A DNA stretch of 64,000 nt from Euonymus europaeus (GCA_963580455.1 OY756966.1:17363001-17427000); one strand, 5' to 3'. Shown: positions 1-12,300, counted from the stretch's first letter. Numbers and translations: made by a program. Notes: generated by a model from the sequence alone, not told the origin.

Positions 1-160
1 GACAAAACCGTTAAAATCTCCTCCATAGAGAGAGTTGAGCAACTTCGGACTATCAAAGTTGCTCGGGATAGACTTTTTATTGTTCTTCTATGTCAAATTT
101 TACGAGTATAAGCTTCCTACATTATTTGGATGCCAAATCACCAACTTTCGATGAAAAATG
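1..160 (+). repeat. Representative monomer, used here to define unit coordinates
   Basis: Unit landmarks in order: GACAAAACCG (1-10), TTAAAAGCTC (11-20), CTCCATAGAG (21-30), the dyad (37-64), CGGGATAGAC with a T-run (64-79), TTCTTCTATGTC (83-94), TACGAGTATAAGCTTCC (101-117), ATTATTTCGATGCC (121-134), AAAACACCAACTTTC (135-149) and TATGACAAATG (150-160). Consensus G+C is 59 of 160 by hand count, with five fixed CpG sites. The single HindIII site AAGCTT at about 110-115 occurs once in most units, so HindIII should give a 160-bp ladder. This first copy carries the variants TTAAAATCTC and GGATGCCAAATC. The length is compatible with one nucleosome plus a short linker, which is an inference. Confidence 0.93.
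37..64. repeat. Inverted repeat (dyad) inside each monomer
   Basis: GAGCAACTT (37-45) is followed by a 10-nt spacer (46-55) and its exact reverse complement AAGTTGCTC (56-64). The same arrangement recurs in most monomers. In units reading TCGAGC the stem gains a C-G pair (10 bp). Units reading CAACTACGG lose the innermost pair (8 bp). Units reading GAGGAACTT or TTCAGCAAC break it. The dyad could extrude as a hairpin or cruciform, or bind a dimeric protein; neither is shown by sequence alone. Confidence 0.9.
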
Positions 161-761
161 GACAAAACCGTTAAAAGCTCCTCCATAGAGAGAGTCGAGC
201 AACTTCGGACTATCAAAGTTGCTCTGGATAGACTTTTTATTTTTCTTCTATGTCAAATTTTACGGGTATAAGCTTCCTACATTATTACGATGCCAAAACA
301 CCAACTTTCTATGACAAATGGACAAAACCGTTAAAAGCTCCTCCATAGAGCTAGTCGAGCAACTTCGAACAATCAAAGTTGCTCGGGATAGAATTTTTAT
401 TGTTCTTCTATGTCAAATTTTACGAGTATAAGCTTCTTATATTATTTCGATGCCAAAACAACAACTTTCAAAGACAAAAAAATAAAATCGTTAAAAGCTC
501 CACCATAGAAAGAGTAGAGCAACTTCGGACTATCAAAAATTCTCGGGATAGACTTTTTATTGTTCTTCTATGTCAAATTTTACGAGTATAAGCTTCCTAC
601 ATTATTTCGATGACAAAACACCAACTTTCTATGATAAATAAACAAAACCGTTAAAAGCTTCTCCATAGAGAGAGTTAAGCAACTTTGGACAATCAAAGTT
701 GCTCGGGATAGACTTTTTATTGTTCTTCTATGTCAAATTTTACGAGTATAAGCTTCCTACA

Positions 762-3700
762 TTATTTCGATGCCAAAACACCAACTTTCCATGACAAATG
801 GACAAAACCGTTTAAAGCTCCTCCATAGAGAGAGTTGAGCAACTTCGAACTATCAAAATTGCTCGGGATAGACTTTTTATTGTTCTTCTTTGTAAAATTT
901 TTTGAGTATAAGCTTCCTACATTATTTCGATGCCAAAACACCAACTTTCTATGACAAATGGACAAAACCGTTAAAAGCTCCTCCATAGAGCTAGTCGAGC
1001 AACTTCGGACTATCAAAGTTGCTCGGGATAGACTTTTTATTGTTCTTCTATGTCAAATTTTACGAGTATAAGCTTCCTACATTATTTGGATGCCAAATCA
1101 CCAACTTTCGATGAAAAATGGACAAAACCGTTAAAAGCTCCTCCATAGAGAGAGTCGAGCAACTTCGGACTATCAAAGTTGCTCTGGATAGACTTTTTAT
1201 TTTTCTTCTATGTCAAATTTTACGGGTATAAGCTTCCTACATTATTACGATGCCAAAACACCAACTTTCTATGACAAATGGACAAAACCGTTAAAAGCTC
1301 CTCCATAGAGCTAGTCGAGCAAGTTCGAACAATCAAAGTTGCTCGGGATAGACTTTTTATTGTTCTTCTATGTCAAATTTTACGAGTATAAGCTTCTTAT
1401 ATTATTTCGATGCCAAAACAACAACTTTCAATGAAAAATGGACAAAACCGTTAAAAGCTCCTCCATAGAGAGAGTTGAGCAACTACGGACTATCAAAGTT
1501 GCTCGGGATGGACTTTTAATTGTTCTTCTATGTCAAATTTAACGAGTATAAGCTTCCTACATTATTTCGATGCCAAAACACCAACTTTCTATGAAAAATA
1601 GACAAAACCGTTAAAAGCTCCTCCATAGAGAGAGTTGAGCAACTACGGACTATCAAAATTGCTCGGGAAAGACTTTTAATTGTTCTTCTACGTCAAATTT
1701 TACGAGTATAAGCTTCCTACATTATTTCAATGCCAAAACACCAACTTTCTATGACAAATGGACAAAACCGTTAAAAACTCCTCCATAGAGAGAGTTGAGC
1801 AACTACAGGATATCAAAGTTGCTCGGGATAGACTTTTAATTGTTCTTCTATGTCAAATTTTACGAGTATAAGCTTCCTACATTATTTCGATGCCAAAACA
1901 CCAATTTTCTATGACAAATGGACAAAACCGTTAAAATCTCCTCCATAGAGAGAGTTGAGCAACTATAGGATATCAAAGTTGCTCGAGATAGACTTTTAAT
2001 TGTTCTTTTATGTCAAATTTAACTAGTATAAGCTCCCTACATTATTTCGATGCCAAAACACCAACTTTCTATGACAAATCGACAAAACCGTTAAAAGCTC
2101 CTCCATAGAGAGAGTTGAGCAACTACGGACTATCAAAGTTGCTCGGGATAGACTTTTAATTGTTCTTCTATGTCAAATTTAACGAGTATAAGCTTCTACA
2201 CTATTTCGATGCCAAAACACCAACTTTCTATGACAAATGGACAAAACCGTTAAAAGCTCCTCCATAGAGAGAGTTGAGCAACTACGGACTATCAAAGTTG
2301 CTCGGGATAGATTTTTATTGTTCTTCTATGTCAAATTTTACGAGTATAAGCTTCCTACATTATTTCGATGCCAAAACACCAACATTCGATGACAAATGGA
2401 CAAAACCGTTAAAAGCTCCTCCATAGAGAGAGTTGAGCAACTACAGGATTTCAAAGTTGCTCGGGATAGACTTTTAATTGTTCTTCTATGTCAAATTTAA
2501 CGAGTATAAGCTTCCTACATTATTTCGATGCCAAAACACCAACTTTCTATGACAAATAGACAAAACCGTTAAAAGCTCCTCCATAGAGAGAGTTGAGCAA
2601 CTTCGGACTATCAATGTTGCTCGGGATAGACTTTTTGTTGTTCTTCTATGCAACTTTTACGAGTATAAGCTTCCTACATTATTTCGATGCCAAAACACCA
2701 ACTTTCTATGACAAATGGACAAAACCGTTAAAAGCTCCTCCATAGAGAGAGTCGAGCAACTTCGGACTATCAAAGTTGCTCGGGATAGACTTTTTGTTGT
2801 TCTTCTATGTCAACTTTTACGAGTATAAGCTTCCTACATTATTTCGATGCCAAAACACCAACTTTCTATGACAAATGGACAAAACCGTTAAAAGCTCCTC
2901 CATAGAGAGAGTCGAGCAACTACAGGATTTCAAAGTTGCTCGGGATAGACTTTTCATTGTTCTTCTATGTCAAATTTTTCGAGTATAGGCTTCCTACATT
3001 ATTTCGATGCCAAAACACCAACTTTCTATGACAAATAGACAAACCCGTTAAAAGCTCCTCCATAGAGAGAGTTGAGCAACTTCGGACTATCAAAGTTGCT
3101 CGGGATAGACTTTTTGTTGTTCTTCTATGTCAACTTTTACGAGTATAAGCTTCCTACATTATTTCGATGCCAAAACACCAACTTTCCATGACAAATGGGC
3201 AAAACCGTTAAAAGCTCCTCCATAGATAGAGCCGAGCAACTTCGGACTATCAAAGTTGCTCGGGATATACTTTTTATTGTTCTTCTATGTCAAATTTTAC
3301 GAGCTTCTTACATTATTTCGATGCCAAAACACCAACTTTCTATGACAAATCGACAAAACCATTAAAAGCTCCTCCATAGAGAGAGTTGAGCAACTACGGA
3401 CTATCAAAGTTGCTCGGGATAGACTTTTATTGTTCTTCTATGTCAAACTTTACGAGTATAAGATTCTTATATTATTTCGATGCCAAAACACCAACTTTCA
3501 ATGACAAATGGACAAAACCATTAAAAGCTCCTCCATAGAGAGAGTTGAGCAACTACGGACTATCAAAGTTGCTCGGGATAAACTTTTAATTGTTCTTCTA
3601 TATCAAATTTAACGAGTATAAGCTTCCTACATTATTTCGATGCCAAAACACCAACTTTCTATGACAAATGGACAAAACCGTTAAAAGCTCCTCCATAGAG

Positions 3701-4010
3701 AGAGTTGAGCAACTTCGGACAATCAAAGTTGCTCGGGATAGACTTTTAATTGTTCTTCTATGTCAAATTTAACGAGTATAAGCTTCTACACTATTTCGAT
3801 GCCAAAACACCAACTTTCTATGACAAATCGACAAAACCGTTAAAAGCTCCTCCATAGAGAGAGTTGAGCAACTACGGACTATCAAAGTTGCTCGGGATAG
3901 ACTTTTATTGTTCTTCTATGTCAAATTTTACAAGTATAAGCTTCCTACATTATTTCGATGCCAAAACACCAACTTTCGATGACAAATGGACAAAGCCGTT
4001 AAAAGCTCCT
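762..4010 (+). repeat. 3.25-kb segment duplicated at 12105-15353
   Basis: About 20 monomers match the stretch 11343 bp downstream. Shared private marks include GGGATGGAC (1507 and 12850), AACTAGTATAAGCTCCC (2023), the 6-bp-deleted unit at 3300 (14643), GTATAAGATTC (3456) and ACAAAGCCG (near 4000). Offsets stay constant, so no net indel has occurred between the copies. Differences are few by eye, implying recent duplication. The copy ends abruptly at the anomalous sequence at 4011-4020. Confidence 0.88.
3232..3263. repeat. Longest form of the monomer dyad, 11-bp arms
   Basis: In the ATAGATAGAGCCGAGC monomer variant the arms become CCGAGCAACTT (3232-3242) and AAGTTGCTCGG (3253-3263), a perfect 11-bp inverted repeat with the same 10-nt spacer. 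The variant recurs at the equivalent place in copies near 14.57, 20.32, 21.43, 23.66, 25.41, 26.84, 28.75 and 30.51 kb (the last and the 25.4-kb copy carry a mismatch from GTTACTC). From about 31 kb onward the equivalent monomers read GTCGAGC, with a 10-bp stem. Confidence 0.85.
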
Positions 4011-4020
4011 CCAGAGACCT
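4011..4020 (+). other. Probable recombination junction between two monomer lineages
   Basis: The sequence reads CCAGAGACCTAGTCGAGC where other monomers have CCATAGAGAGAGTTGAGC or CCATAGAGCTAGTCGAGC. To the left the block follows the lineage at 15353; to the right it follows units like that at 993. The odd bases fall exactly at the switch, so they look like a scar of imprecise unequal exchange or end joining. A local assembly error is the alternative. Confidence 0.65.
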
Positions 4021-4689
4021 AGTCGAGCAACTTCGGACTATCAAAGTTGCTCGGGATAGACTTTTTATTGTTCTTCTATGTCAAATTTTACGAGTATAAG
4101 CTTCCTACATTATTTGGATGCCAAATCACCAACTTTCGATGAAAAATGGACAAAACCGTTAAAAGCTCCTCCATAGAGAGAGTCGAGCAACTTCGGACTA
4201 TCAAAGTTGCTCTGGATAGACTTTTTATTTTTCTTCTATGTCAAATTTTACGGGTATAAGCTTCCTACATTATTTCGATGCCAAAACACCAACTTTCTAT
4301 GACAAATGGACAAAACCGTTAAAAGCTCCTCCATAGAGCTAGTCGTGCAACTTCGAACTATCAAAGTTGCTCGGGATAGACTTTTTATTGTTCTTCTATG
4401 TCAAATTTTACGAGTATAAGCTTCTTATATTATTTCGATGCCAAAACAACAACTTTCAATGAAAAATGGACAAAACCGTTAAAAGCTCCTCCATAGAGAG
4501 AGTTGAGCAACTACGGACTATCAAAGTTGCTCGGGATAGACTTTTAATTGTTCTTCTATGTCAAATTTAACGAGTATAAGCTTCCTACATTATTTCGATG
4601 CCAAAACACCAACTTTCTATGACAAATGGACAAAACCGTTAAAAACTCCTCCATAGAGAGAGTTGAGCAACTACAGGATATCAAAGTTG
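4021..4689 (+). repeat. About four monomers resembling the 990-1,900 region
   Basis: After the junction the units follow those starting near 993 (CTAGTCGAGC, then GGATGCCAAATC, GCTCTGGATAG, CTTCTTATATT and AACAACTTTCAATG) at offset about 3028. The copy then skips a unit and joins an AAAAACTCC / ACTACAGGATATC monomer. One unit has CTAGTCGTGCAAC, a change I did not see elsewhere, that disrupts the dyad arm. The stretch is a patchwork of left-domain monomers with no gene. Confidence 0.7.
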
Positions 4690-6607
4690 CTCGGGATAGA
4701 CTTTTTGTTGTTCTTCTATTCAACTTTTACGAGTATAAGCTTCCTACATTATTTCGATGCCAAAACACCAACTTTCTATGACAAATGGACAAAACCGTTA
4801 AAAGCTCCTCCATAGAGAGAGTCGAGCAACTTCGGACTATCAAAGTTGCTCCGGATAGACTTTTTATTTTTCTTCTATGTCAAATTTTACGAGTATAAGC
4901 TTCCTACATTATTTCGATGCCAAAAAACTAACTTTCTAAGACAAAAAAATAAAATCGTTAAAAGCTCCACCATAGAAAGAGTAGAGCAACTTCGGACTAT
5001 CAAAAATTCTCGGGATAGACTTTTTATTGTTCTTCTATGTCAAATTTTACGAGTATAAGCTTCCTACATTATTTCGATGCCAAAAAACTAACTTTCTAAG
5101 ACAAAAAAATAAAATCGTTAAAAGCTCCACCATAGAAAGAGTAGAGCAACTTCGGACTATCAAAAATTCTCGGGATAGACTTTTTATTGTTCTTCTATGT
5201 CAAATTTTACGAGTATATGCTTCCTACATTATTTCGATGCCAAAACACCAACTTTCCATGACAAATGGACAAAACCGTTAAAAGCTCCTCCATAGAGAGA
5301 GTTGAGCAACTTCGAACTATCAAAATTGCTCGGGATAGACTTTTTATTGTTCTTCTTTGTAAAAAATTTCGAGTATAAGCTTCCTACATTATTTTGATGC
5401 CAAAACACCAACTTTCTATGACAATTGGACAAAAACGTTAAAAGATCCTCCATAGAGAGAGTTGAGCAACTTCGGACTATCAAAGTTGCTCGGGATAGAC
5501 TTTTAATTGTTCTTCTATGTCAACTTTTACGAGTATAAGCTTCCTACATTATTTCGATGCCGAATCACCAACTTTCGATAACAAATAGACAAAACCGTTA
5601 AAAGCTCCTCCATAGAGAGAGTGGAGCAACTTCGGACTATCAAAGTTGCTCGGGATAGACTTTTTGTTGTTCTTCTATGCAACTTTTACGAGTATAAGCT
5701 TCCTACATTATTTCGATGCCAAAACACCAACTTTCTATGACAAATGGACAAAACCGTTAAAAGCTCCTCCATAGAGAGAGTCGAGCAACTTCGGACTATT
5801 AAAGTTGCTCCGGATAGACTTTTTATTTTTCTTCTATGTCAAATTTAACGAGTATAAGCTTCCTACATTATTTCGATGCCAAAACACCAACTTTCTATGA
5901 AAAATATACAAAACCGTTAAAAGCTCCACCATAGAAAGAGTAGAGCAACTTCGGACTATCAAAAATTCTCGGGATAGACTTTTTATGGTTCTTCTATGTC
6001 AAATTTTACGAGTATAAGCTTCCTACATTATTTCGATGCCAAAAAACTAACTTTCTAAGACAAAAAAATAAAATAGTTAAAAGCTCCACCATAGAAAGAG
6101 TAGAGCAACTTCGGACTATCGAAAATTCTCCGGATAGACTTTTTATTGTTCTTCTATGTCAAATTTTACGAGTATATGCTTCCTACATTATTTCGATGCC
6201 AAAACACCAACTTTCCATGACAAATGGACAAAACCGTTAAAAGCTCCACCATAGAGAGAGTTGAGCAACTTCGAACTATCGAAATTGCTCGGGATAGACT
6301 TTTTATTGTTCTTCTTTGTAAAATTTTTCGAGTATAAGCTTCCTACATTATTTTGATGCCAAAACACCAACTTTCTATGACAATTGGACAAAAACGTTAA
6401 AAGATCCTCCATAGAGAGAGTTGAGCAACTTCGGACTATCAAAGTTGCTCGGGATAGACTTTTAATTGTTCTTCTATGTCAACTTTTACGAGTATAAGCT
6501 TCCTACATTATTTCGATGCCAAATCACCAACTTTCGATAACAAATGGACAAAACCGTTAAAAGCTCCTCCATAGAGAGAGTCGAGCAACTTCGGACTATC
6601 AAAGTTG
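4690..6607 (+). repeat. 6-mer HOR, 959 bp, two tandem copies
   Basis: Bases 4690-5648 and 5649-6607 correspond at an offset of 959, six monomers minus one base. Shared marks include GCTCCGGATAG, paired A-rich units with ATAAAATCG or ATAAAATAG, TTCTTTGTAAAA with a TTTCGAG variant, ATTTTGATGCC, GACAATTGGACAAAAACG and AAAAGATCCTCC, then ATCACCAACTTTCGATAAC. A one-base deletion TTCTATGCAAC or TTCTATTCAAC marks the start of each copy. This block holds the densest cluster of A-rich units in the left half. Confidence 0.83.
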
Positions 6608-9303
6608 CTGGGGATAGAATTTTTATTTTTCTTCTATGTCAAATTTTACGAGTATAAGCTTCCTACATTATTTCGATGCCAAAACACCAACTTTCTATGA
6701 CAAATGGACAAAACCGTTAAAAGCTCCTCCATAGAGCTAGTCGAGCAACTTCGAACTATCAAAGTTGCTCGGGCTAGACTTTTTATTGTTCTTCTATGTC
6801 AAACTTTACGAGTATAAGATTCTTATATTATTTCGATGCCAAAACACCAACTTTCGATGACAAATGGACAAAACCGTTAAAAGCTCCTCCATAGAGAGAG
6901 TTGATCAACTACGGACTATCAAAGTTGCTCGGGATAAACTTTTAATTGTTCTTCTATATCAAATTTAACGAGTATAAGCTTCCTACATTATTTCGATGCC
7001 AAAACACCAACTTTCTATGACAAATGGACAAAACCGTTAAAAGCTCCTCCATAGAGAGAGTTGAGCAACTTCGGACAATCAAAGTTGCTCGGGATAGACT
7101 TTTAATTGTTCTTCTATGTAAAATTTAACGAGTATAAGCTTCTACACTATTTCGATGCCAAAACACCAACTTTCTATGACAAATAGACAAAACCGTTAAA
7201 AGCTCCTCCATAGAGAGAGTTGAGCAACTACGGACTATCAAAGTTGCTCGGGATAGACTTTTATTGTTCTTCTATGTCAAATTTTACAAGTATAAGCTTC
7301 CTACATTATTTCGATGCCAAAACACCAACTTTCGATGACAAATGGACAAAGCCGTTAAAAGCTCCTCTATAGAGAGAGTTGAGCAACAACGAACTATCAA
7401 AGTTGCTCGGGATAGACTTTTAATTGTTCTTCTATTTCAAATTTAACGAGTATAAGCTTCCTACATTATTTCAATGCCAAAACACCAACTTTCTATGACA
7501 AATGGACAAAATCGTTAAAAACTCCTCCATAGAGAGAGTTGAGCAACTACAGGATTTCAAAGTTTCTCGGGATAGACTTTTAATTGTTCTTCTATGTCAA
7601 ATTTAACGAGTATAAGCTTCCTACATTATTTCGATGCCAAAACACCAACTTTCTATGACAAATAGACAAAACCGTTAAAAGCTCCTCCATAGAGAGAGTT
7701 GAGCAACTTCGGACTATCAATGTTGCTCGGGATAGACTTTTTGTTGTTCTTCTATGCAACTTTTACGAGTATAAGCTTCCTACATTATTTCCATGCCCAA
7801 ACACCAACTTTCTATGACAAATGGACAAAACCGTTAAAAGCTCCTCCATAGAGAGAGTCGAGCAACTTCGGACTATCAAAGTTGCTCTGGATAGACTTTT
7901 TATTTTTCTTCTATGTCAAATTTTACGGGTATAAGCTTCCTACATTATTACGATGCCAAAACACCAACTTTCTATGACAAATGGACAAAACCGTTAAAAG
8001 CTCCTCCATAGAGCTAGTCGAGCAACTTCGAACAATCAAAGTTGCTCGGGATAGACTTTTTATTGTTCTTCTATGTCAAATTTTACGAGTATAAGCTTCT
8101 TATATTATTTCGATGCCAAAACAACAACTTTCAATGAAAAATGGACAAAACCGTTAAAAGCTCCTCCATAGAGAGAGTTGAGCAACTACGGGATATCAAA
8201 GTTGCTCGGGATAGACTTTTAATTGTTCTTCTATGTCAAATTTTATGAGTATAAGCTTCCTACATTATTTCGATGCCAAAACACCAATTTTCTATGAAAA
8301 ATGGACAAAACCGTTAAAATCTCCTCCATAGAGAGAGTTGAGCAACTTCGGACTATCAAAGTTGCTCGGGATAGACTTTTTATTGTTCTTCTATGTCAAA
8401 TTTTACGAGTATAAGCTTCCTACATTATTTGGATGCCAAATCACCAACTTTCGATGAAAAATGGACAAAACCGTTAAAAGCTCCTCCATAGAGAGAGTCG
8501 AGCAACTTCGGACTATCAAAGTTGCTCTGGATAGACTTTTTATTTTTCTTCTATGTCAAATTTTACGGGTATAAGCTTCCTACATTATTACGATGCCAAA
8601 ACACCAACTTTCTATGACAAATGGACAAAACCGTTAAAAGCTCCTCCATAGAGCTAGTCGAGCAACTTCGAACAATCAAAGTTGCTCGGGATAGACTTTT
8701 TATTGTTCTTCTATGTCAAATTTTACGAGTATAAGCTTCTTATATTATTTCGATGCCAAAACAACAACTTTCAAAGACAAAAAAATAAAATCGTTAAAAG
8801 CTCCACCATAGAAAGAGTAGAGCAACTTCGGACTATCAAAAATTCTCGGGATAGACTTTTTATTGTTCTTCTATGTCAAATTTTACGAGTATAAGCTTCC
8901 TACATTATTTCGATGACAAAACACCAACTTTCTATGATAAATAAACAAAACCGTTAAAAGCTTCTCCATAGAGAGAGTTAAGCAACTTTGGACAATCAAA
9001 GTTGCTCGGGATAGACTTTTTATTGTTCTTCTATGTCAAATTTTACGAGTATAAGCTTCCTACATTATTTCGATGCCAAAACACCAACTTTCTATGACAA
9101 ATGGACAAAACCGTTAAAAGCTCCTCCATAGAGCTAGTCGAGCAACTTCGGACTATCAAAGTTGCTCGGGATAGACTTTTTATTGTTCTTCTATGTCAAA
9201 TTTTACGAGTATAAGCTTCCTACATTATTTGGATGCCAAATCACCAACTTTCGATGAAAAATGGACAAAACCGTTAAAAGCTCCTCCATAGAGAGAGTCG
9301 AGC
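6608..9303 (+). repeat. Segment duplicated at 14787-17290 (offset 7987)
   Basis: From about 6800 to 9303 the array matches 14787-17290. Shared marks are GTATAAGATTC (6812 / 14799), ACAAAGCCG and CTCTATAGAG near 7345, GAGCAACAACGAAC, CTTCTATTTCAAA, ACAAAATCG with AAAAACTCC, and the A-rich plus TTAAGCAACTTTGG pair near 8780-8990. The left part (6814-7360) also matches 3458-4010 at offset 3356, so three copies share this piece. Divergence starts at about 9303, where the downstream copy has TTCGGAGTATC. Confidence 0.83.
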
Positions 9304-12300
9304 AACTTCGGACTATCAAAGTTGCTCTGGATAGACTTTTTATTTTTCTTCTATGTCAAATTTTACGGGTATAAGCTTCCTACATTATTACGATGCCAAA
9401 ACACCAACTTTCTATGACAAACGGACAAAACCGTTAAAAGCTCCTCCATAGAGCTAGTCGAGCAACTTCGAACAATCAAAGTTGCTCGGGATAGACTTTT
9501 TATTGTTCTTCTATGTCAAATTTTACGAGTATAAGCTTCTTATATTATTTCGATGCCAAAACAACAACTTTCAATGAAAAATGGACAAAACCGTTAAAAG
9601 CTCCTCCATAGAGAGAGTTGAGCAACTACGGACTATCAAAGTTGCTCGGGATAGACTTTTAATTGTTCTTCTATGTCAAATTTAACGAGTATAAGCTTCC
9701 TACATTATTTCGATGCCAAAACACCAACTTTCTATGACAAATAGACAAAACCGTTAAAAGCTCCTCCATAGAGAGAGTTGAGCAACTACGGACTATCAAA
9801 ATTGCTCGGGATAGACTTTTAATTGTTCTTCTATGTCAAATTTTACGAGTATAAGCTTCCTACATTATTTCAATGCCAAAACACCAACTTTCTATGACAA
9901 ATGGACAAAACCGTTAAAAACTCCTCCATAGAGAGAGTTGAGCAACTACAGGATATCAAAGTTGCTCGGGATAGACTTTTAATTGTTCTTCTATGTCAAA
10001 TTTTACGAGTATAAGCTTCCTACATTATTTCGATGCCAAAACACCAATTTTCTATGACAAATGGACAAAACCGTTAAAATCTCCTCCATAGAGAGAGTTG
10101 AGCAACTATAGGATATCAAAGTTGCTCGAGATAGACTTTTAATTGTTCTTCTATGTCAAATTTAACGAGTATAAGCTTCCTACATTATTTCGATGCCAAA
10201 ACACCAACTTTCTATGACAAATGGACAAAACCGTTAAAAGCTCCTCCATAGATAGAGTTGAGCAATTTTGGACTATCAAAGTTGCTCGGGATAGACTTTT
10301 AATTGTTCTTCTAAGTCAAATTTTACAAGTATAAGCTTCATAGATTATTTCGAGTCCAAAACACCAACTTTCTATGACAAATAGACAAAAATGTTAAAAG
10401 CTCCTCCATAGAGAGAGTTGAGCAACTTCGGACTATCAAAGTTGCTCGGGATACACTTTTAATTGTTCTTCTATGTCAAATTTTACGAGTATAAGCTTCC
10501 TACATTATTTCGATGCCAAAACACCAACTTTCCATGACAAATGGACAAAACCGTTTAAAGCTCCTCCATAGAGAGAGTTGAGCAACTTCGAACTATCAAA
10601 ATTGCTCGGGATAGACTTTTTATTGTTCTTCTTTGTAAAATTTTTTGAGTATAAGCTTCCTACATTATTTCGATGCCAAAACACCAACTTTCTATGACAA
10701 ATGGACAAAACCGTTAAAAGCTCCTCCATAGAGCTAGTCGAGCAACTTCGGACTATCAAAGTTGCTCGGGATAGACTTTTTATTGTTCTTCTATGTCAAA
10801 TTTTACGAGTATAAGCTTCCTACATTATTTGGATGCCAAATCACCAACTTTCGATGAAAAATGGACAAAACCGTTAAAAGCTCCTCCATAGAGAGAGTCG
10901 AGCAACTTCGGACTATCAAAGTTGCTCTGGATAGACTTTTTATTTTTCTTCTATGTCAAATTTTACGGGTATAAGCTTCCTACATTATTACGATGCCAAA
11001 ACACCAACTTTCTATGACAAATGGACAAAACCGTTAAAAGCTCCTCCATAGAGCTAGTCGAGCAAGTTCGAACAATCAAAGTTGCTCGGGATAGACTTTT
11101 TATTGTTCTTCTATGTCAAATTTTACGAGTATAAGCTTCTTATATTATTTCGATGCCAAAACAACAACTTTCAATGAAAAATGGACAAAACCGTTAAAAG
11201 CTCCTCCATAGAGAGAGTTGAGCAACTACGGACTATCAAAGTTGCTCGGGATGGACTTTTAATTGTTCTTCTATGTCAAATTTAACGAGTATAAGCTTCC
11301 TTCATTATTTCGATGCCAAAACACCAACTTTCTATGACAAATAGACAAAACCGTTAAAAGCTCCTCCATAGAGAGAGTTGAGCAACTACGGACTATCAAA
11401 ATTGCTCGGGATAGACTTTTAATTGTTCTTCTATGTCAAATTTTACGAGTATAAGCTTCCTACATTATTTCAATGCCAAAACACCAACTTTCTATGACAA
11501 ATGGACAAAACCGTTAAAAACTCCTCCATAGAGAGAGTTGAGCAACTACAGGATATCAAAGTTGCTCGGGATAGACTTTTAATTGTTCTTCTATGTCAAA
11601 TTTTACGAGTATAAGCTTCCTACATTATTTCGATGCCAAAACACCAATTTTCTATGACAAATGGACAAAACCGTTAAAATCTCCTCCATAGAGAGAGTTG
11701 AGCAACTATAGGATATCAAAGTTGCTCGAGATAGACTTTTAATTGTTCTTCTATGTCAAATTTAACGAGTATAAGCTTCCTACATTATTTCGATGCCAAA
11801 ACACCAACTTTCTATGACAAATGGACAAAACCGTTAAAAGCTCCTCCATAGATAGAGTTGAGCAATTTCGGACTATCAAAGTTGCTCGGGATAGACTTTT
11901 AATTGTTCTTCTAAGTCAAATTTTACAAGTATAAGCTTCATAGATTATTTCGAGTCCAAAACACCAACTTTCTATGACAAATAGACAAAAATGTTAAAAG
12001 CTCCTCCATAGAGAGAGTTGAGCAACTTCGGACTATCAAAGTTGCTCGGGATACACTTTTAATTGTTCTTCTATGTCAAATTTTACGAGTATAAGCTTCC
12101 TACATTATTTCGATGCCAAAACACCAACTTTCCATGACAAATGGACAAAACCGTTTAAAGCTCCTCCATAGAGAGAGTTGAGCAACTTCGAACTATCAAA
12201 ATTGCTCGGGATAGACTTTTTATTGTTCTTCTTTGTAAAATTTTTTGAGTATAAGCTTCCTACATTATTTCGATGCCAAAACACCAACTTTCTATGACAA

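Larger units (their letters stand above)
1..760 (+). repeat. Segmental copy of 8304-9063 and 16291-17050
   Basis: This stretch of nearly five monomers matches 8304-9063 (offset 8303) and 16291-17050 (offset 16290) in its private variants: GGATGCCAAATC, GCTCTGGATAG with a TTTTTCTTC tract, ATTATTACGATG, the A-rich CAAAGACAAAAAAATAAAA unit near 469, and the pair TGATAAATAAAC / GAGAGTTAAGCAACTTTGG near 633-687. Such a run of shared rare changes indicates copying of the whole block rather than independent mutation. The match switches to another template between about 720 and 790. Confidence 0.85.

Noticed and set aside
45..66. CENP-B box candidate from TTCG and CGGG in the monomer
   Set aside because: The motif needs TTCG and CGGG separated by seven bases with a fixed A. 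Here TTCGG and CTCGGG are separated by about sixteen bases, and I saw no reverse-strand match either.
37..79. Rho-independent terminator (dyad followed by T-run)
   Set aside because: The stem has a 10-nt spacer and is separated from the T-run by about ten bases, it occurs in every unit, and the context is a eukaryotic-type satellite with no transcription unit.
101..112. TATA-like promoter at GAGTATAAG
   Set aside because: It is a fixed part of the repeat, present hundreds of times with no downstream gene. Satellite transcription is possible but not supported by this motif alone.
469..500. A-rich CAAAAAAATAAAATCG tract as a retroelement poly(A) tail or insertion
   Set aside because: The unit keeps its length of about 160 bp and its flanks stay in phase; there is no target-site duplication. 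It is a point-mutated monomer class.
379..591. Open frames of 61-84 codons on both strands (for example 379-591, 762-1016, 5229-5483, 10505-10759, 40807-40992, 45774-45977)
   Set aside because: They are readings of the satellite itself. Because 160 is not a multiple of 3, the frame rotates with each monomer, so open stretches end within about two units. They recur only where duplicated blocks recur, start at chance ATGs, and show no domain, start context or codon signal.
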